Below are positions 49,878-60,471 of a DNA stretch of 64,000 bases, in pieces. The stretch covers positions 43,763 to 107,762 of the IMG/VR virus record IMGVR_UViG_3300028287_000410. One strand, given 5' to 3'. How positions within the stretch are numbered: position 1 is the stretch's first letter; each line of letters opens with the position of its first letter. Both the position numbers and the translations under genes were made by a program. Source of the DNA: a virus. The notes under the pieces were generated by a model. It was not told the DNA's origin and searched no databases. It saw only the letters and a program-made list of their open reading frames with translations.

Positions 49878-50795
49878 TTATAGTGTATTTGTAACTGTGA
49901 AAGATGGATTAGTTATGCTTACTGATCCGCTTGCGTTTGTGAGTTTTAATGAAGACACATTAACAGTCGATGTACCTGGAACAACATCTTGTCCAGTCCA
50001 TGACCATGCGCCGCCGTAACCTGAACCAGAACCACTACGTGCTACGTGTGCATCTACTAGACGTACTGTAACATAGATGTCTGAACCTGACTTATATGCA
50101 GAGATATCTGCATAGTTAGATGAATAATCACCATCGTTAGCATACTCGCGTTTGATGTATGCATTTGATGTTGATAAATCTGAATACTTTTTACGTGTTG
50201 ATGTATCAATGTTAGTTGAATCTGTTGCACGTGCTGAAATGCGATATGTTCCCACTTCTGCTGTTAACTGTTCCCATGACGTACCTTGTTGATTACTAGT
50301 TGTGTCACTGTGTGACATTGAAATACGAATTTCGCCGCCTGCAGCGAACCACGCATCCATAGTTGCAGTTGAACCAAAAGAAATACGTGTTACTGTATCA
50401 CGTGTGCCGTTCCAGTTAGAAACAGTCTGCGATGTTTCTGTTACTGCTGACATATCCCAACCTGAAGAATAACTCCATGGTGAATTGAAACGTGTGTTGA
50501 TTTCAGTTTCGAATGTTGCTGCTGCACCTGCATAGTGTGACCATGCAACTGTTGTACCTGCATTCACTGCTGTGAAAGGGTTCGAAATGTTATAATAGTT
50601 TGAAATTTTTGCTGCCGCCGAGAAAATTGAATCGAAGTATGCATCATCGATTACATTACCTGTAACTGGGTTGTCAGCAATTGAGTGACCTTGGTTGTAG
50701 CCGCCAAGAACACCTGTTCCATTAAGAATAGTGTTCATTTTGGTACGTAGGCTTGCAAATGGGTCATTTGCGTTAATAGTTGATCCTACAGCCAT
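49878..50795 (-). CDS. virion fibre-like structural protein, paralog
   Basis: A 305-residue protein sharing the C-terminal FxxGGEIR(I/L)S, SW(E/A)(Q/D)L and SWTGxD elements with the gene at 48873-49847, in the same order. The N-terminal part (INANDPFASLRTKMNTIL, then GYNQGH) differs but has the same role as a short repeat lead. AGGAG precedes the ATG. It is separated from the upstream structural gene by a hairpin, so it may need read-through or a promoter I cannot see. Structural role inferred from composition and from location beside baseplate genes. Confidence 0.65.
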   Translation of the reverse strand: MAVGSTINANDPFASLRTKMNTILNGTGVLGGYNQGHSIADNPVTGNVIDDAYFDSIFSAAAKISNYYNISNPFTAVNAGTTVAWSHYAGAAATFETEINTRFNSPWSYSSGWDMSAVTETSQTVSNWNGTRDTVTRISFGSTATMDAWFAAGGEIRISMSHSDTTSNQQGTSWEQLTAEVGTYRISARATDSTNIDTSTRKKYSDLSTSNAYIKREYANDGDYSSNYADISAYKSGSDIYVTVRLVDAHVARSGSGSGYGGAWSWTGQDVVPGTSTVNVSSLKLTNASGSVSITNPSFTVTNTL

Positions 50796-50848
50796 ATTTT
50801 TGCTCCTAAGTTGACTAGTCGTTTAGTTGGCTTGCGCCGTTAAAAATC

Positions 50849-50874
50849 AAGAAAGATTTTCCGGATTCTTTCTT
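50849..50874 (-). terminator. possible terminator between structural genes
   Basis: On the minus strand an eight-base stem (AAGAAAGA with TCTTTCTT) around a ten-base loop, followed by GATTTTT. It begins inside the stop codon of the gene at 50873-51535. The stem is AT-rich, so termination may be partial. Confidence 0.55.
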
Positions 50875-51535
50875 AATTAATTTGTATTGTAACCGTATAA
50901 TCGATTACGATTGTTCTATTCGCCGATAGTAACACTGGATGGAAAGTCACGTGTGTTAGCATCAATGTTTTATCTTCGTCCAAATCTGACCAATCGTTTG
51001 TATCATTGATTAAATTGCCAGATAATAGTGCAATTTCATCAAATGTGAAAGTTTCTGATACTGTTGAATCGTTCTCTGGAACTGTTTCATTATTCATATC
51101 AGCATATTGCTGATGATCCATTTCTACTCTAAAATTAATCTTTGATGTATTATCTGGGACAATCTCGCCTTCTCCCATATCTTGTCCTGGGAAATAAACT
51201 GTATTGTCTGTTCTTTGTTGATAAGTTTTAGCGTATAATGTTGAATTACTTGAAGTGATAGGCAGTTGGTCGTAAATACCAAATACTCTAGGAGAGCGAT
51301 ATGAAAGTGTTGTAGTTGAACTGCTACCACCGTTGCCGAATGCCATCCAATTTACAAAAGGTGCAGAACCGCCGGTATTTACATCAACTGCGGATCCCGC
51401 TAATGCACTTGCAAGCACATATGCCATGTTACCTGGGTGAATGGCATTCCTCTTTTGCACAAGAATGTCACCACTATCTTTATCAAAGATTTTAAGTGTG
51501 CCGATAACTTGTGATTTAATATCTTCGTTAAACAT
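50873..51535 (-). CDS. virion structural protein (tail/baseplate type)
   Basis: A 220-residue protein of a type I associate with T4-like marine phages. The N-terminus has IGTLKIFDKDSGDILVQKRNAIHPGNMAYVLASALAG, then WMAFGNGGSSS, where the FGNGG motif is characteristic. The C-terminal FDEIALLSG...MLTHVTFHPVLLSANRTIVIDYTVTIQ is a beta-sandwich-like end. No enzyme motif. A GATAAATA octamer lies 31 bases before the ATG, so it is probably transcribed late. It sits between the giant baseplate-type gene and the fibre-like genes. Confidence 0.68.
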   Translation of the reverse strand: MFNEDIKSQVIGTLKIFDKDSGDILVQKRNAIHPGNMAYVLASALAGSAVDVNTGGSAPFVNWMAFGNGGSSSTTTLSYRSPRVFGIYDQLPITSSNSTLYAKTYQQRTDNTVYFPGQDMGEGEIVPDNTSKINFRVEMDHQQYADMNNETVPENDSTVSETFTFDEIALLSGNLINDTNDWSDLDEDKTLMLTHVTFHPVLLSANRTIVIDYTVTIQIN

Positions 51536-51565
51536 TCATATCTCTCTTTTTTCAAATTCTAAGTA

Positions 51566-51573
51566 TATTTATC
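51566..51573 (-). promoter_or_regulatory. late-promoter-like octamer GATAAATA
   Basis: GATAAATA on the minus strand, 31 bases before the ATG at 51535, in the 60-base gap after the giant gene. The downstream gene is virion structural, which supports a late promoter. It lies in the loop of an imperfect inverted repeat (TCTAAG/CTTAGA). Confidence 0.55.
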
Positions 51574-51595
51574 ATTTTACCTTAGATGTCTTTTC

Positions 51596-54500
51596 TTATG
51601 TGTCCTCATGTGAGTAAATTTGATCCGGAGCACCCAATACGTAAATTGTATTGCCATTATCTACACTTGTAGCAACACCATTATAGAGGCCGCGCTCTGA
51701 AATTCTCAGATTATTTGTAGATTTGCTATCGTATACCATGAACTCTACGTTTCCATTAACATCTTCAACCGCGACTAAACGTATAGTTTTAGATTTTGCC
51801 GCTTTGAATTTAGATGCTTGATCAACAACTAGAGTTTCGCCATCGAATGATGAAATTGTACCAGTATCAGTGACAGGAATATGATATCCTCTTCCAAACT
51901 TATCATACACGTAAAACTCTTTTTTGTTAAGTGTTGTTCTTGTTCCATCTGTGAATGTATCTACTGTTACGATTGAAGCATCTCTCGCTGATGCACTAAA
52001 TTCACCAGTATCAAATCCGTCTGCACTGTATGTATATTCAATATCATTGCGTAGGAACTTTCCACCTAGATATTCACCGTCTACCAATGGCTCAAATAAA
52101 CTTGTATCTGCTACTTCTTCATCGCCGCCATCGATTGCATTCAATTCAAATCTACTATGTTCACCAAAGAACTTAGTGATGTGCATATGATGCAATGCAT
52201 CAACTGTTAGGGCTGCTGTTTCATCTGTGGGATAGATACGTTCTGTTTTTCTGATCTTTGTGTGATATGGTTTCGTTTCCATTACATAATCAATTGTGTC
52301 TTGATATGAATCACGCTGATAGATTGCATATTGACGCAACGGCTTATTGAACATTGTTAAGTCGATGTAACTAGTTTTAAATATCCACTCTGGATGTGTT
52401 CTTTCTGTATACATGTATTCAATCATATCAAAGAACACTGATTTAATTTCTGAAACTTCTGCATATTCATAAATCATATTCATTAATTCGTGCAATTGTA
52501 CACTAATCTGATTAGCTGTTAACTCTGTAATACTAAAATCTAAATCAAGAACTGAATTAGCTTTGTGTACTAGTCTAATTTCTCCGTCAACTGGGAAATA
52601 GTATTCATCGCCATCATTTGACAGTTCAACTTTGAATGATGATACTCCAGTCTTATGTAAGGCAATCATATCAATGTTGCGATTACGGGACAGATATTCA
52701 AATGTCTCAATCGTTTTATACTCTTCTGTATAATGCCAATTATTTGTTGCAAATATACCGTGATTTAATGCAATGTAATCTTTATACATTGGAAAATCAG
52801 TTGCAATCATTCTTTTAGATAGTGTAGAAAGAATACTACTTGCAAAGTTATCCCTTGCTTCTGTAATATTTGCAAACCAACTATCGTATTCAGAAACATG
52901 ATATACACGCACCACGTCATCTTCTAATATGTCTACTGATGCAAGTATCCTCACATCATTAACATTAATAACAAAGTCATCATTTGTTACAATTGTGTTA
53001 TTAACTGTAATTACGATATCATCGCTAGTAAGTGAATTATCACCAATCCAATCATACGCAAATACAACACCAGTAGGGGTGATATCTGTTGCTGATACTT
53101 CGAACTGTTCGTATTGAGAAATTTTATTGTTTGCAATAGAATTCTTAAGGTCTTGTAAGAATACATCTTCTAATGGCGCACTTGATTTGCGTGAAACTAG
53201 TTCCCAATCAGTGTGGTGTGTTTCTCTATTATTGTCTATATTGTATTCGATTGAATACGTAATTGTATCCGATGTTAGTATATTTGCATTATTAGAAACG
53301 ATAACTGTATCACCGTCAACTGGGAAGAATTTGTTTACAGTTGTCGGTGAGGCAATCATCATTGAGATTTCTTCAACTGAAAACTCTTTTGTATATCTTG
53401 CTTCATCACCAGTTGCAATCCAGTAATAATACTTTGTTACAGTTTTATTTTTTATACTGTCAAAATATATTTCTGTATTGAATTGTGAAACTCCGTCTGG
53501 CAGTTTTTCACTTGTTACCCACTGTTTCACTACTACATCTGAACCTGGGACAATCTTACCCCAGAAACGTTTTGCATAATCAATATCGATGTTGCCATTT
53601 GCATCACCATAATCATCATATCTATAATAACGTGTTAGATTAGTATCCCACCAGATTTTACCTAACGATTGTGATAACCACAAATCATTATTAAGTGTAA
53701 CGTCATATTTTGCCGGATCGTTCCAGTCTACATAGTCGATATCTTTAGCAATCGAACCTGCAATCTTAAAGTTGATTGGGTCAAACAATTGATAATCGTA
53801 GAATTCGTCACCAGATTTTGCAACTATGCGATTTACATAATCAGTGTTTATTGGTGTTGCACGTCTATTTAAAATACGAAGTGTACCATACTCATCACGA
53901 TTCAACACTGCCCAACCAGAATTTAAATACTCATCTGCCCAGATTAAACTTGTATCGTTTAGTCCAAGTTCTGCATAGAACTCATCGAAATCATCACCAT
54001 TAAATCTAGGAGTAAAGCGAACAGATTTCCAGCGCATAACTTTGAAGTCTGCGTTACTAGTGACACTTGTATATTCGTTTGATAGTCCAATCTTATCAAG
54101 TATCGCTTGCGTTGTACCAGAGAATGTCATTGTGTTGTTTTCACTTGTGAAAATCATTCTACCATCACTTGAAATATTAACTGTAACATTATCAGATGCA
54201 TCATTAATTTGCTCTTTAAATTCTGCTGCACTAGAACTTAGTGTATTCGTATTACTATAAGTTCCAACTGCTATTCCCAAATCATTCCAAGCATTGCCAG
54301 TAATATCACTTAGAACGACACTACTCTCATCACTTGTGATTAAAACACGTCTATCAAATTCTTGCGCTATTGTTCCTGGCAAGCCACTTAGTGCTGTATT
54401 CAAATCTGTAATAATGCTATCAATAGAATCTACTTCTACTGATGTTTGTGCAAAGCCAAGTCGTAACATTGATCCAGGAGTAGAAGAATTTTCTTCAATG

Positions 54501-57500
54501 AGAATACTAGCGGCATTAGAAGAAATCTTTAACTTTCCAACTACAACTGATGCCGTGATGTTAGGAATGTTAAGTGAATTTATTTGTTGTGCAATACTAG
54601 ATGCTGTTGGATTAGAATTAGTTTCATATGTATTTGATGGGAACCCTAAGTCATTGAATGCCGATCCTGACAACGTAAGTTCATCTTCATTAGTTTCAAT
54701 AATTAATACATCGCCTGATATATAAGAATCTAAGTATATTAATGAATTTAAATCATCTGCTATATTTGCAAGTTTGCTCTCAATAATAGAACTAGAGCCA
54801 AAGCCAATATCAAGTAATGCGTTACCCGTCATCGTAAGTTGTGCTGTAGAACTAGTAACTACGACAAAAGCAAAACTGTTAATTGCAGCTGTTACTGGTG
54901 CGCCACTTGAATTGATTTCATCGATAATATTTTGTGCATCAAGCACAACTGCATTATGCGCTAGTGTGATTTCTACACTTTCACTGCCCGCCATTGCAGG
55001 TGTATTAATTGTAACTACTTGTCCAACTACTGTAAAGTCTGTAGTTGTTACACTATCTACTGTTACCGATGCTACACTCCAAGTAGTAGGAGAAAGTGTT
55101 TGTTGGGTAATAGTAAAATCTGTTTGTGCTGCGATAGCAGAGAACGTTTCAGTTTCATCTGCCGGAGTTGCAGGAACGTCAAAGTTGACTGTTACACCAT
55201 TAATTCTAATTTGCTTTGTTTCTGTGATTGTAGGATTTGAAATTGAGCCAAAAACTTGTATATCTCTAACCGTAACTGTGTCATTATTTCCATTAGATGA
55301 TATATCTAATTCTTTGCCTGTATCTATATCTGTAGTAGTCGTAGCAGTACTTTCTACACGTATACTTTGTGACGCACTGTAGTCAATAGTAACTGTTTCA
55401 CCATCGATATCTATTTTGTCACCTGCTTCACTCACTGCATTCTGTGTTGCTGTTGCATTGGTTCCGCTAAATGTAACTAGTGTATTTGTATTTGCAATCA
55501 AACCGTCATCACCATATACAACAATACGAACTTGTTCACCTTCACTTACGATTGGGTCTGCGGTTGCAGTATTTCCACCTATCGATATACCTGCACTTGT
55601 ACTACCTGTACCCGGTGCATATGTAAATATCTCACCATCAATAACAAGTGTGTCGCCCGAAAGAATAGTAGGGCTAGAAACATAACCAATTGCTTCAACC
55701 CCAACTGAACCTGATGTTGGGATATAAACTGAGTTGTCTGTTGTTGTATCGATTTCAACAATAAGCGGCTCGTATGTTTGGTCAAATACTAAGTATTCAT
55801 AAACCGTGACACCATTGGACATACGTGTTCCATCATTGACAAGATAATAATTACCTTGAATTTCTGGGTCTACGTTACCGTTAATGATTTTAAGATAAAC
55901 TGTTTCGCTTGTATTAACTTCATTTGTTAGTGCAATTTTCAATTGACCGTCAGATGTTTCACTAATAAAGTTAATTTCAGCAACTTCACTTAATCTCTTA
56001 ACATCCCAATCACGTTCTGTATCAAATCTTACCCATGCAAGATCACCTTCATAATATGGAAGCGTAGAAGTTACTAGAGTATCTGAATCTTGCACAACAT
56101 AATTAACATCTGATGGGTCAACGTAACCAGAAGTTTTAATTGCTACTCGTTTACCAAACTCAACTGTTGGAATTTTGTTATCCGTATTAAAGTGAACAAC
56201 ATGCGGATCACTTACAATATCAATTGTATTGATTGTAGAAGAAACTGATAGGTTGTTATCAAGTTTACCATAATCAGCAATCTTAATAGCCCACATATCA
56301 CGATGTTTCAAGTCTTCAAAGTTAGAATTGAAATTGATAATTTTATTGATACTTGAAACCGTTGACTTACCAGCCAAGAAACCTTTATAGAATTCTAACT
56401 GAGACTCACGCTCTACGCCATGATTAGTAAGATAAGTTCTCGGAGAGTATCCGATTTGATTTGATTTCAAGTTGTTTATGTTCTTTAGACTTTGATCTAC
56501 GATTGTATCTCTATAGTAACGTGTCTCGCCTACCATTGTTTCTAAGTTAGGAACAAGTTCGTTCTCATACACAATGTAACCATCTGCTGCAAGTGTACCG
56601 TCCCAATCTGTTGTTCTGTTACAATCTACAATCATGCGCAGGTTTCTGTTGTGTGAGAATGGATCATAAATTACGTCACCGTAACTGTCTACTCTATCAA
56701 CAACAAACGCTTGCTCAATATCTGCTACATCCAGTTTTATACCATACACTGGTGTCGTACTTTCCCAAGTAATTTTTGAACCATCTGAATTAAATTTAAT
56801 ATCTGTATCTGGAAGTTGTCTGCCATTTTCATCTACAACACGATAGTAGTTTTTATTTGTTTCTCTACCTACAGTTGCAACACCGTAAGGAGCTTCAAAT
56901 GATCCACTTAGTAGTATCGGGGTTAATGTAATGAAGTCTCCTGGCTGATGTACTTCTGCACTCCAGTCTAAGAATTTCTCTAACAATCTTTCAAAGTCAA
57001 CAACACGATTGTCTTCATCTACGTCAGTGAAGTCCCAGCCGATTGCTTTAAGGTATGATTGATACCCAACCATTAACTGTGCTACTTCATCACGTGTATT
57101 AAGAATATCACCATAGTTATATGATTTGATTTGATCTAGTAAAGTTTCACTGTATCCATTAGCTTCTACTTTGTTTACTCTAGGCCATTCTGGGAGTAGC
57201 TTCCAGTTTTTAATATCGTCATCAAATAGTGAACTAGCTGTATGATTAACTAGCGAAACATATGGCTTGCTATTGTAAACTGTATAACTATCTTGTCTGT
57301 AGTATTCGCCACTTGACCAAACATTGATATTAGCTTGGTCGCCGTCTGTTGACCATACTTTTTTCTTACTTGTTTTATCCCAATCTAAAGTAAAGAACAT
57401 AGGATTGTAATCATCATAACCGTGAATACGATATCCAAACTCACGTGTCTTGGGTTGTGATATCAGTGTCCACATTGAATAATCAAATTTAATTGAGTTT

Positions 57501-60469
57501 GCTGTTTCTTTAGCACTCTCACCAGTTGTTTTACGTTTGTAATATTTGTGATCATATGGATTCAATACAATATCACCTGCATTATAAGTTGCAGTATCGT
57601 TCATATCATATGTTGGGTACGCTACATCTGTGGAAACTTTTTCGATTACGATTGCAGAAAAACTTTCTGAACGATTAGGTTCACCTGCGTGTACAAATAA
57701 GTCGTAATTGTCACTAGGAATGTCGGTATAGAGACTATTAGATAAACTTGAATTCTCAGATAATAGTTTAAAGTTATTAACGAAACCACCTAGCTTTGAA
57801 CCTAATTTAAATTCATATTGTTCACGCTGTGCTGTGATAGCAGATGTACTAAACCCTTCACGTGCATGATAATATGAAATGATATTATCTACTTGTGTCG
57901 CATAGGTATCCAATACTTCAAACGGCTTAGTCAAAATCATTAGTAAGAATTCTACAAAAGCATATTCACTACTACGTCTCCATGCCATTTCAACAGGAGA
58001 TCCGTCTCCGAATTCCCAGTCTTGATCCATAGTTGAAATTTCTGCTGTTGTAATTGCGCCACCAAAAAACAAATCGTTCATAGTAGCAATTTGTCCGTAG
58101 CTATCTACTGGTACTGGCCAGTCTTTGTCGTATGCGGCTTTTAGATTTTCCCAAAAAGAAATCTGTGTATAATTAGTGCCATGTACATCAAAGTTATCTG
58201 GTTTCTGTGATAGACCAACTGTTACCCACGGTTCAACTACTGGGTTGTCTGTGCCATATACATATTGTAAAATGCCGCGCCAATGTCCAGGTGATTGCTC
58301 GTTGATAGAACGATAGTTCCATGTCTTCCAGTTGTCTGGGTCGAATGTATCATTATATAGATTATCGATATTATTTCTAATCATCCACTTCTTAAAGAAT
58401 GGATACTGTATATATTTTTTCTCTGCAATTGAATATTCAATTGTTGCATCACGGTATATACCGTAGTCGAAATACTTAATCGCATAGTCTGATGTAGAAG
58501 ATGCAATTCTATTATATACAAGAGTTTCGAATTCTAGTAGAATATCATCTGTTCTATCGCCCCACGCTGGTGTTACAGAACCATCATGACCTATAATCAT
58601 TTCAGTTGTCGGGATGTATTCGATGTCAGTTACACGTCTTGGAACATATAATGTATTGATATCCAACTTAGTTGAACTAGGCGGAATAAATGTTTCAGAG
58701 ATTTTTTCAAAATATCTTATCTGTATCTCATCATCTGCTTGCGCAGTATATTCAACAAATACAATTTCACTGCCTTGAAGTTCATAATCTGTGATATTCT
58801 TTTGTAGAACGCCATTAAGATATACAGAAAGTTTTTCTGCATCAATAACATCTGCAATCATATTATCTGGTATCGGCTGAAAACGGGACCCAACAACAAT
58901 ATCAATATCACCTAATGTATAGTGACTTAGTGCGTCACCAAAATTAATCATTGCAGTTCCGTCAAATACACTAATACTTGAACGCTTTGCTAGTGAGATT
59001 TCTTTAATCGCTTGTTCTAAAATTTCAGTAGTTGTTTTTGTATCACTGCTAGTATCTTCTAGTATATCTCTTATAACTGTTACTAATTTATTTTTATAAC
59101 TGTTATATGCCGATGACAAGAACTCAACAGACTTAACTGGATCATAGTCATCACGTGTTACTGCAAAGTATGCTTTCTTAATATCGATAGAATTGCGAAC
59201 TAACACACTGCCCAAATTATTGAAACGTGTCTTGTCTGTGTTATCACCTAGCTGTCTAAAGTTGTTTACGCCATTAGCTTCGCCAGTTAACCCATCAGTT
59301 GTTTCAATCAGTCTAATCATATGTTCGTAAACTGTTGAATATGTCATTTCTTTAAGGTTGTGATATTCATTATCTGTGTTATACTCAATCGATGGGTCAA
59401 CACGTTGCCACACAAAGTCACCATCTACTATAACATTGTCCGCTGTAGCATAATCAATATACACATAACCTTCAACTGCATTATCAAATTCAACTACATT
59501 GTCTGAATATGTGTAGTTACCAAGTTGTTTGATACCATCTACATATACATCAATATCATTTTCGTTTAATGCTGCTTGTGTAAGTTCTACTCGCTCTACA
59601 GATCCAGTGCCAACTTCATGTCTTAGATTTCTGTAATTAAACTCACATTCTACATACATAGGCTTAGAATAGTTTACACCAACTGGCAAGTCAATTCTAA
59701 AACTAAATTCACTGTTATAATCGCCTGCTTTTAATTTTGTATTAAGACCAAGTTCAATATCAAGTGGGTGTAAGTCGCTAGTAACATATTCGAAAATGCT
59801 ATAATTGTTTCCGTCGTCTGCTACAAATTGTGGTTTAACCCATACATCATCTGTTACACTATTTGCTAATTGAATGTTAGAACCGAATTCAATGATAGGT
59901 CGTTTTGCTTGTTCGATATATTGTTTATTCTCACTTGTGATAAACTCACGAATATCATCATAATGATACCATGCATTGTTATCACTCCACCAGTTACCAG
60001 TTGCTACTTTATCAATTGTAACATAGTGTTTATGGATACTATCTTGGGTTCCATCTGTAAAGAATCCAGGACTTACCCAATAATATAAACTCCAGTTTGC
60101 AAACTTGTCTGCATCAATCGGCAAATTCACTGTAAAAGATTTTGACTTAAACAATCTTCTGTGGTCGTTTGTCAGCATACCTTTATTAAACATTGCATTC
60201 AGCAAGTCATCATAGTACACGTTGTCATTTATCTTAGTATTTGAGAATACAGGTTCTAGTCCGTAATTGTCACGCTGAAACAAATGTTCAGGGAATGACA
60301 TGTAAACATCTTTGTCACTGTAAATACCTTTCTCTTTTCTGCCAAGGAATGCTTTTTCTTTTCGCATTGATCCTTTAGAGAACGCACGTTCTAGTGTAGC
60401 ATCGAAGATACTTTCTAGTTCACTGTTGCGTAAGTGTGCTGGGAGAAAGTTATATATTTTATTCGCCAT
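51596..60469 (-). CDS. giant baseplate/tail structural protein, 2957 residues
   Basis: The largest gene of the window. It begins MANKIYNFLPAHLRNSELES and directly follows the gp6-type gene with a two-base gap, the place of T4 gene 7, so it may fill the gp7 wedge role. At 2957 residues it is nearly three times T4 gp7 (about 1030). Residues about 955-1000 and 1050-1090 hold two W...Y..GD/YN.KPY...W-type segments like small carbohydrate-binding modules (CBM5/12-like). Residues about 1600-2140 are a beta-rich insert ending in five tandem repeats of some 60 residues. The flanking parts look like virion wedge sequence. gp7 identity is inferred from position only. Confidence 0.7.
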   Translation of the reverse strand: MANKIYNFLPAHLRNSELESIFDATLERAFSKGSMRKEKAFLGRKEKGIYSDKDVYMSFPEHLFQRDNYGLEPVFSNTKINDNVYYDDLLNAMFNKGMLTNDHRRLFKSKSFTVNLPIDADKFANWSLYYWVSPGFFTDGTQDSIHKHYVTIDKVATGNWWSDNNAWYHYDDIREFITSENKQYIEQAKRPIIEFGSNIQLANSVTDDVWVKPQFVADDGNNYSIFEYVTSDLHPLDIELGLNTKLKAGDYNSEFSFRIDLPVGVNYSKPMYVECEFNYRNLRHEVGTGSVERVELTQAALNENDIDVYVDGIKQLGNYTYSDNVVEFDNAVEGYVYIDYATADNVIVDGDFVWQRVDPSIEYNTDNEYHNLKEMTYSTVYEHMIRLIETTDGLTGEANGVNNFRQLGDNTDKTRFNNLGSVLVRNSIDIKKAYFAVTRDDYDPVKSVEFLSSAYNSYKNKLVTVIRDILEDTSSDTKTTTEILEQAIKEISLAKRSSISVFDGTAMINFGDALSHYTLGDIDIVVGSRFQPIPDNMIADVIDAEKLSVYLNGVLQKNITDYELQGSEIVFVEYTAQADDEIQIRYFEKISETFIPPSSTKLDINTLYVPRRVTDIEYIPTTEMIIGHDGSVTPAWGDRTDDILLEFETLVYNRIASSTSDYAIKYFDYGIYRDATIEYSIAEKKYIQYPFFKKWMIRNNIDNLYNDTFDPDNWKTWNYRSINEQSPGHWRGILQYVYGTDNPVVEPWVTVGLSQKPDNFDVHGTNYTQISFWENLKAAYDKDWPVPVDSYGQIATMNDLFFGGAITTAEISTMDQDWEFGDGSPVEMAWRRSSEYAFVEFLLMILTKPFEVLDTYATQVDNIISYYHAREGFSTSAITAQREQYEFKLGSKLGGFVNNFKLLSENSSLSNSLYTDIPSDNYDLFVHAGEPNRSESFSAIVIEKVSTDVAYPTYDMNDTATYNAGDIVLNPYDHKYYKRKTTGESAKETANSIKFDYSMWTLISQPKTREFGYRIHGYDDYNPMFFTLDWDKTSKKKVWSTDGDQANINVWSSGEYYRQDSYTVYNSKPYVSLVNHTASSLFDDDIKNWKLLPEWPRVNKVEANGYSETLLDQIKSYNYGDILNTRDEVAQLMVGYQSYLKAIGWDFTDVDEDNRVVDFERLLEKFLDWSAEVHQPGDFITLTPILLSGSFEAPYGVATVGRETNKNYYRVVDENGRQLPDTDIKFNSDGSKITWESTTPVYGIKLDVADIEQAFVVDRVDSYGDVIYDPFSHNRNLRMIVDCNRTTDWDGTLAADGYIVYENELVPNLETMVGETRYYRDTIVDQSLKNINNLKSNQIGYSPRTYLTNHGVERESQLEFYKGFLAGKSTVSSINKIINFNSNFEDLKHRDMWAIKIADYGKLDNNLSVSSTINTIDIVSDPHVVHFNTDNKIPTVEFGKRVAIKTSGYVDPSDVNYVVQDSDTLVTSTLPYYEGDLAWVRFDTERDWDVKRLSEVAEINFISETSDGQLKIALTNEVNTSETVYLKIINGNVDPEIQGNYYLVNDGTRMSNGVTVYEYLVFDQTYEPLIVEIDTTTDNSVYIPTSGSVGVEAIGYVSSPTILSGDTLVIDGEIFTYAPGTGSTSAGISIGGNTATADPIVSEGEQVRIVVYGDDGLIANTNTLVTFSGTNATATQNAVSEAGDKIDIDGETVTIDYSASQSIRVESTATTTTDIDTGKELDISSNGNNDTVTVRDIQVFGSISNPTITETKQIRINGVTVNFDVPATPADETETFSAIAAQTDFTITQQTLSPTTWSVASVTVDSVTTTDFTVVGQVVTINTPAMAGSESVEITLAHNAVVLDAQNIIDEINSSGAPVTAAINSFAFVVVTSSTAQLTMTGNALLDIGFGSSSIIESKLANIADDLNSLIYLDSYISGDVLIIETNEDELTLSGSAFNDLGFPSNTYETNSNPTASSIAQQINSLNIPNITASVVVGKLKISSNAASILIEENSSTPGSMLRLGFAQTSVEVDSIDSIITDLNTALSGLPGTIAQEFDRRVLITSDESSVVLSDITGNAWNDLGIAVGTYSNTNTLSSSAAEFKEQINDASDNVTVNISSDGRMIFTSENNTMTFSGTTQAILDKIGLSNEYTSVTSNADFKVMRWKSVRFTPRFNGDDFDEFYAELGLNDTSLIWADEYLNSGWAVLNRDEYGTLRILNRRATPINTDYVNRIVAKSGDEFYDYQLFDPINFKIAGSIAKDIDYVDWNDPAKYDVTLNNDLWLSQSLGKIWWDTNLTRYYRYDDYGDANGNIDIDYAKRFWGKIVPGSDVVVKQWVTSEKLPDGVSQFNTEIYFDSIKNKTVTKYYYWIATGDEARYTKEFSVEEISMMIASPTTVNKFFPVDGDTVIVSNNANILTSDTITYSIEYNIDNNRETHHTDWELVSRKSSAPLEDVFLQDLKNSIANNKISQYEQFEVSATDITPTGVVFAYDWIGDNSLTSDDIVITVNNTIVTNDDFVINVNDVRILASVDILEDDVVRVYHVSEYDSWFANITEARDNFASSILSTLSKRMIATDFPMYKDYIALNHGIFATNNWHYTEEYKTIETFEYLSRNRNIDMIALHKTGVSSFKVELSNDGDEYYFPVDGEIRLVHKANSVLDLDFSITELTANQISVQLHELMNMIYEYAEVSEIKSVFFDMIEYMYTERTHPEWIFKTSYIDLTMFNKPLRQYAIYQRDSYQDTIDYVMETKPYHTKIRKTERIYPTDETAALTVDALHHMHITKFFGEHSRFELNAIDGGDEEVADTSLFEPLVDGEYLGGKFLRNDIEYTYSADGFDTGEFSASARDASIVTVDTFTDGTRTTLNKKEFYVYDKFGRGYHIPVTDTGTISSFDGETLVVDQASKFKAAKSKTIRLVAVEDVNGNVEFMVYDSKSTNNLRISERGLYNGVATSVDNGNTIYVLGAPDQIYSHEDT
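54040..54945 (-). repeat. five tandem 60-residue repeats inside the giant structural gene
   Basis: At residues about 1840-2140 units recur with a helix of the type (I/A)xxINS or DLN, a strand with VTxxI/ITAS, a short hairpin (LxITS) and an end LSGxAxxDLGF/LGI plus a YxTN linker. The pattern is close to the flagellin/FliD IN motif. Divergent at DNA level, so old rather than a recent tandem duplication. Confidence 0.6.
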
Positions 60470-60471
60470 TC

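Noticed and set aside
51541-51595. Inverted repeat TCTAAG/CTTAGA after the giant structural gene as a terminator
   Set aside because: Six-base stem with a 17-base loop and no T run on the right side. Too weak for a terminator call.
54774-55382. 202-codon and other long frames on the plus strand opposite the giant structural gene
   Set aside because: They mirror the Thr/Ser/Val-rich repeat region of the real gene and have no start signal or motif.
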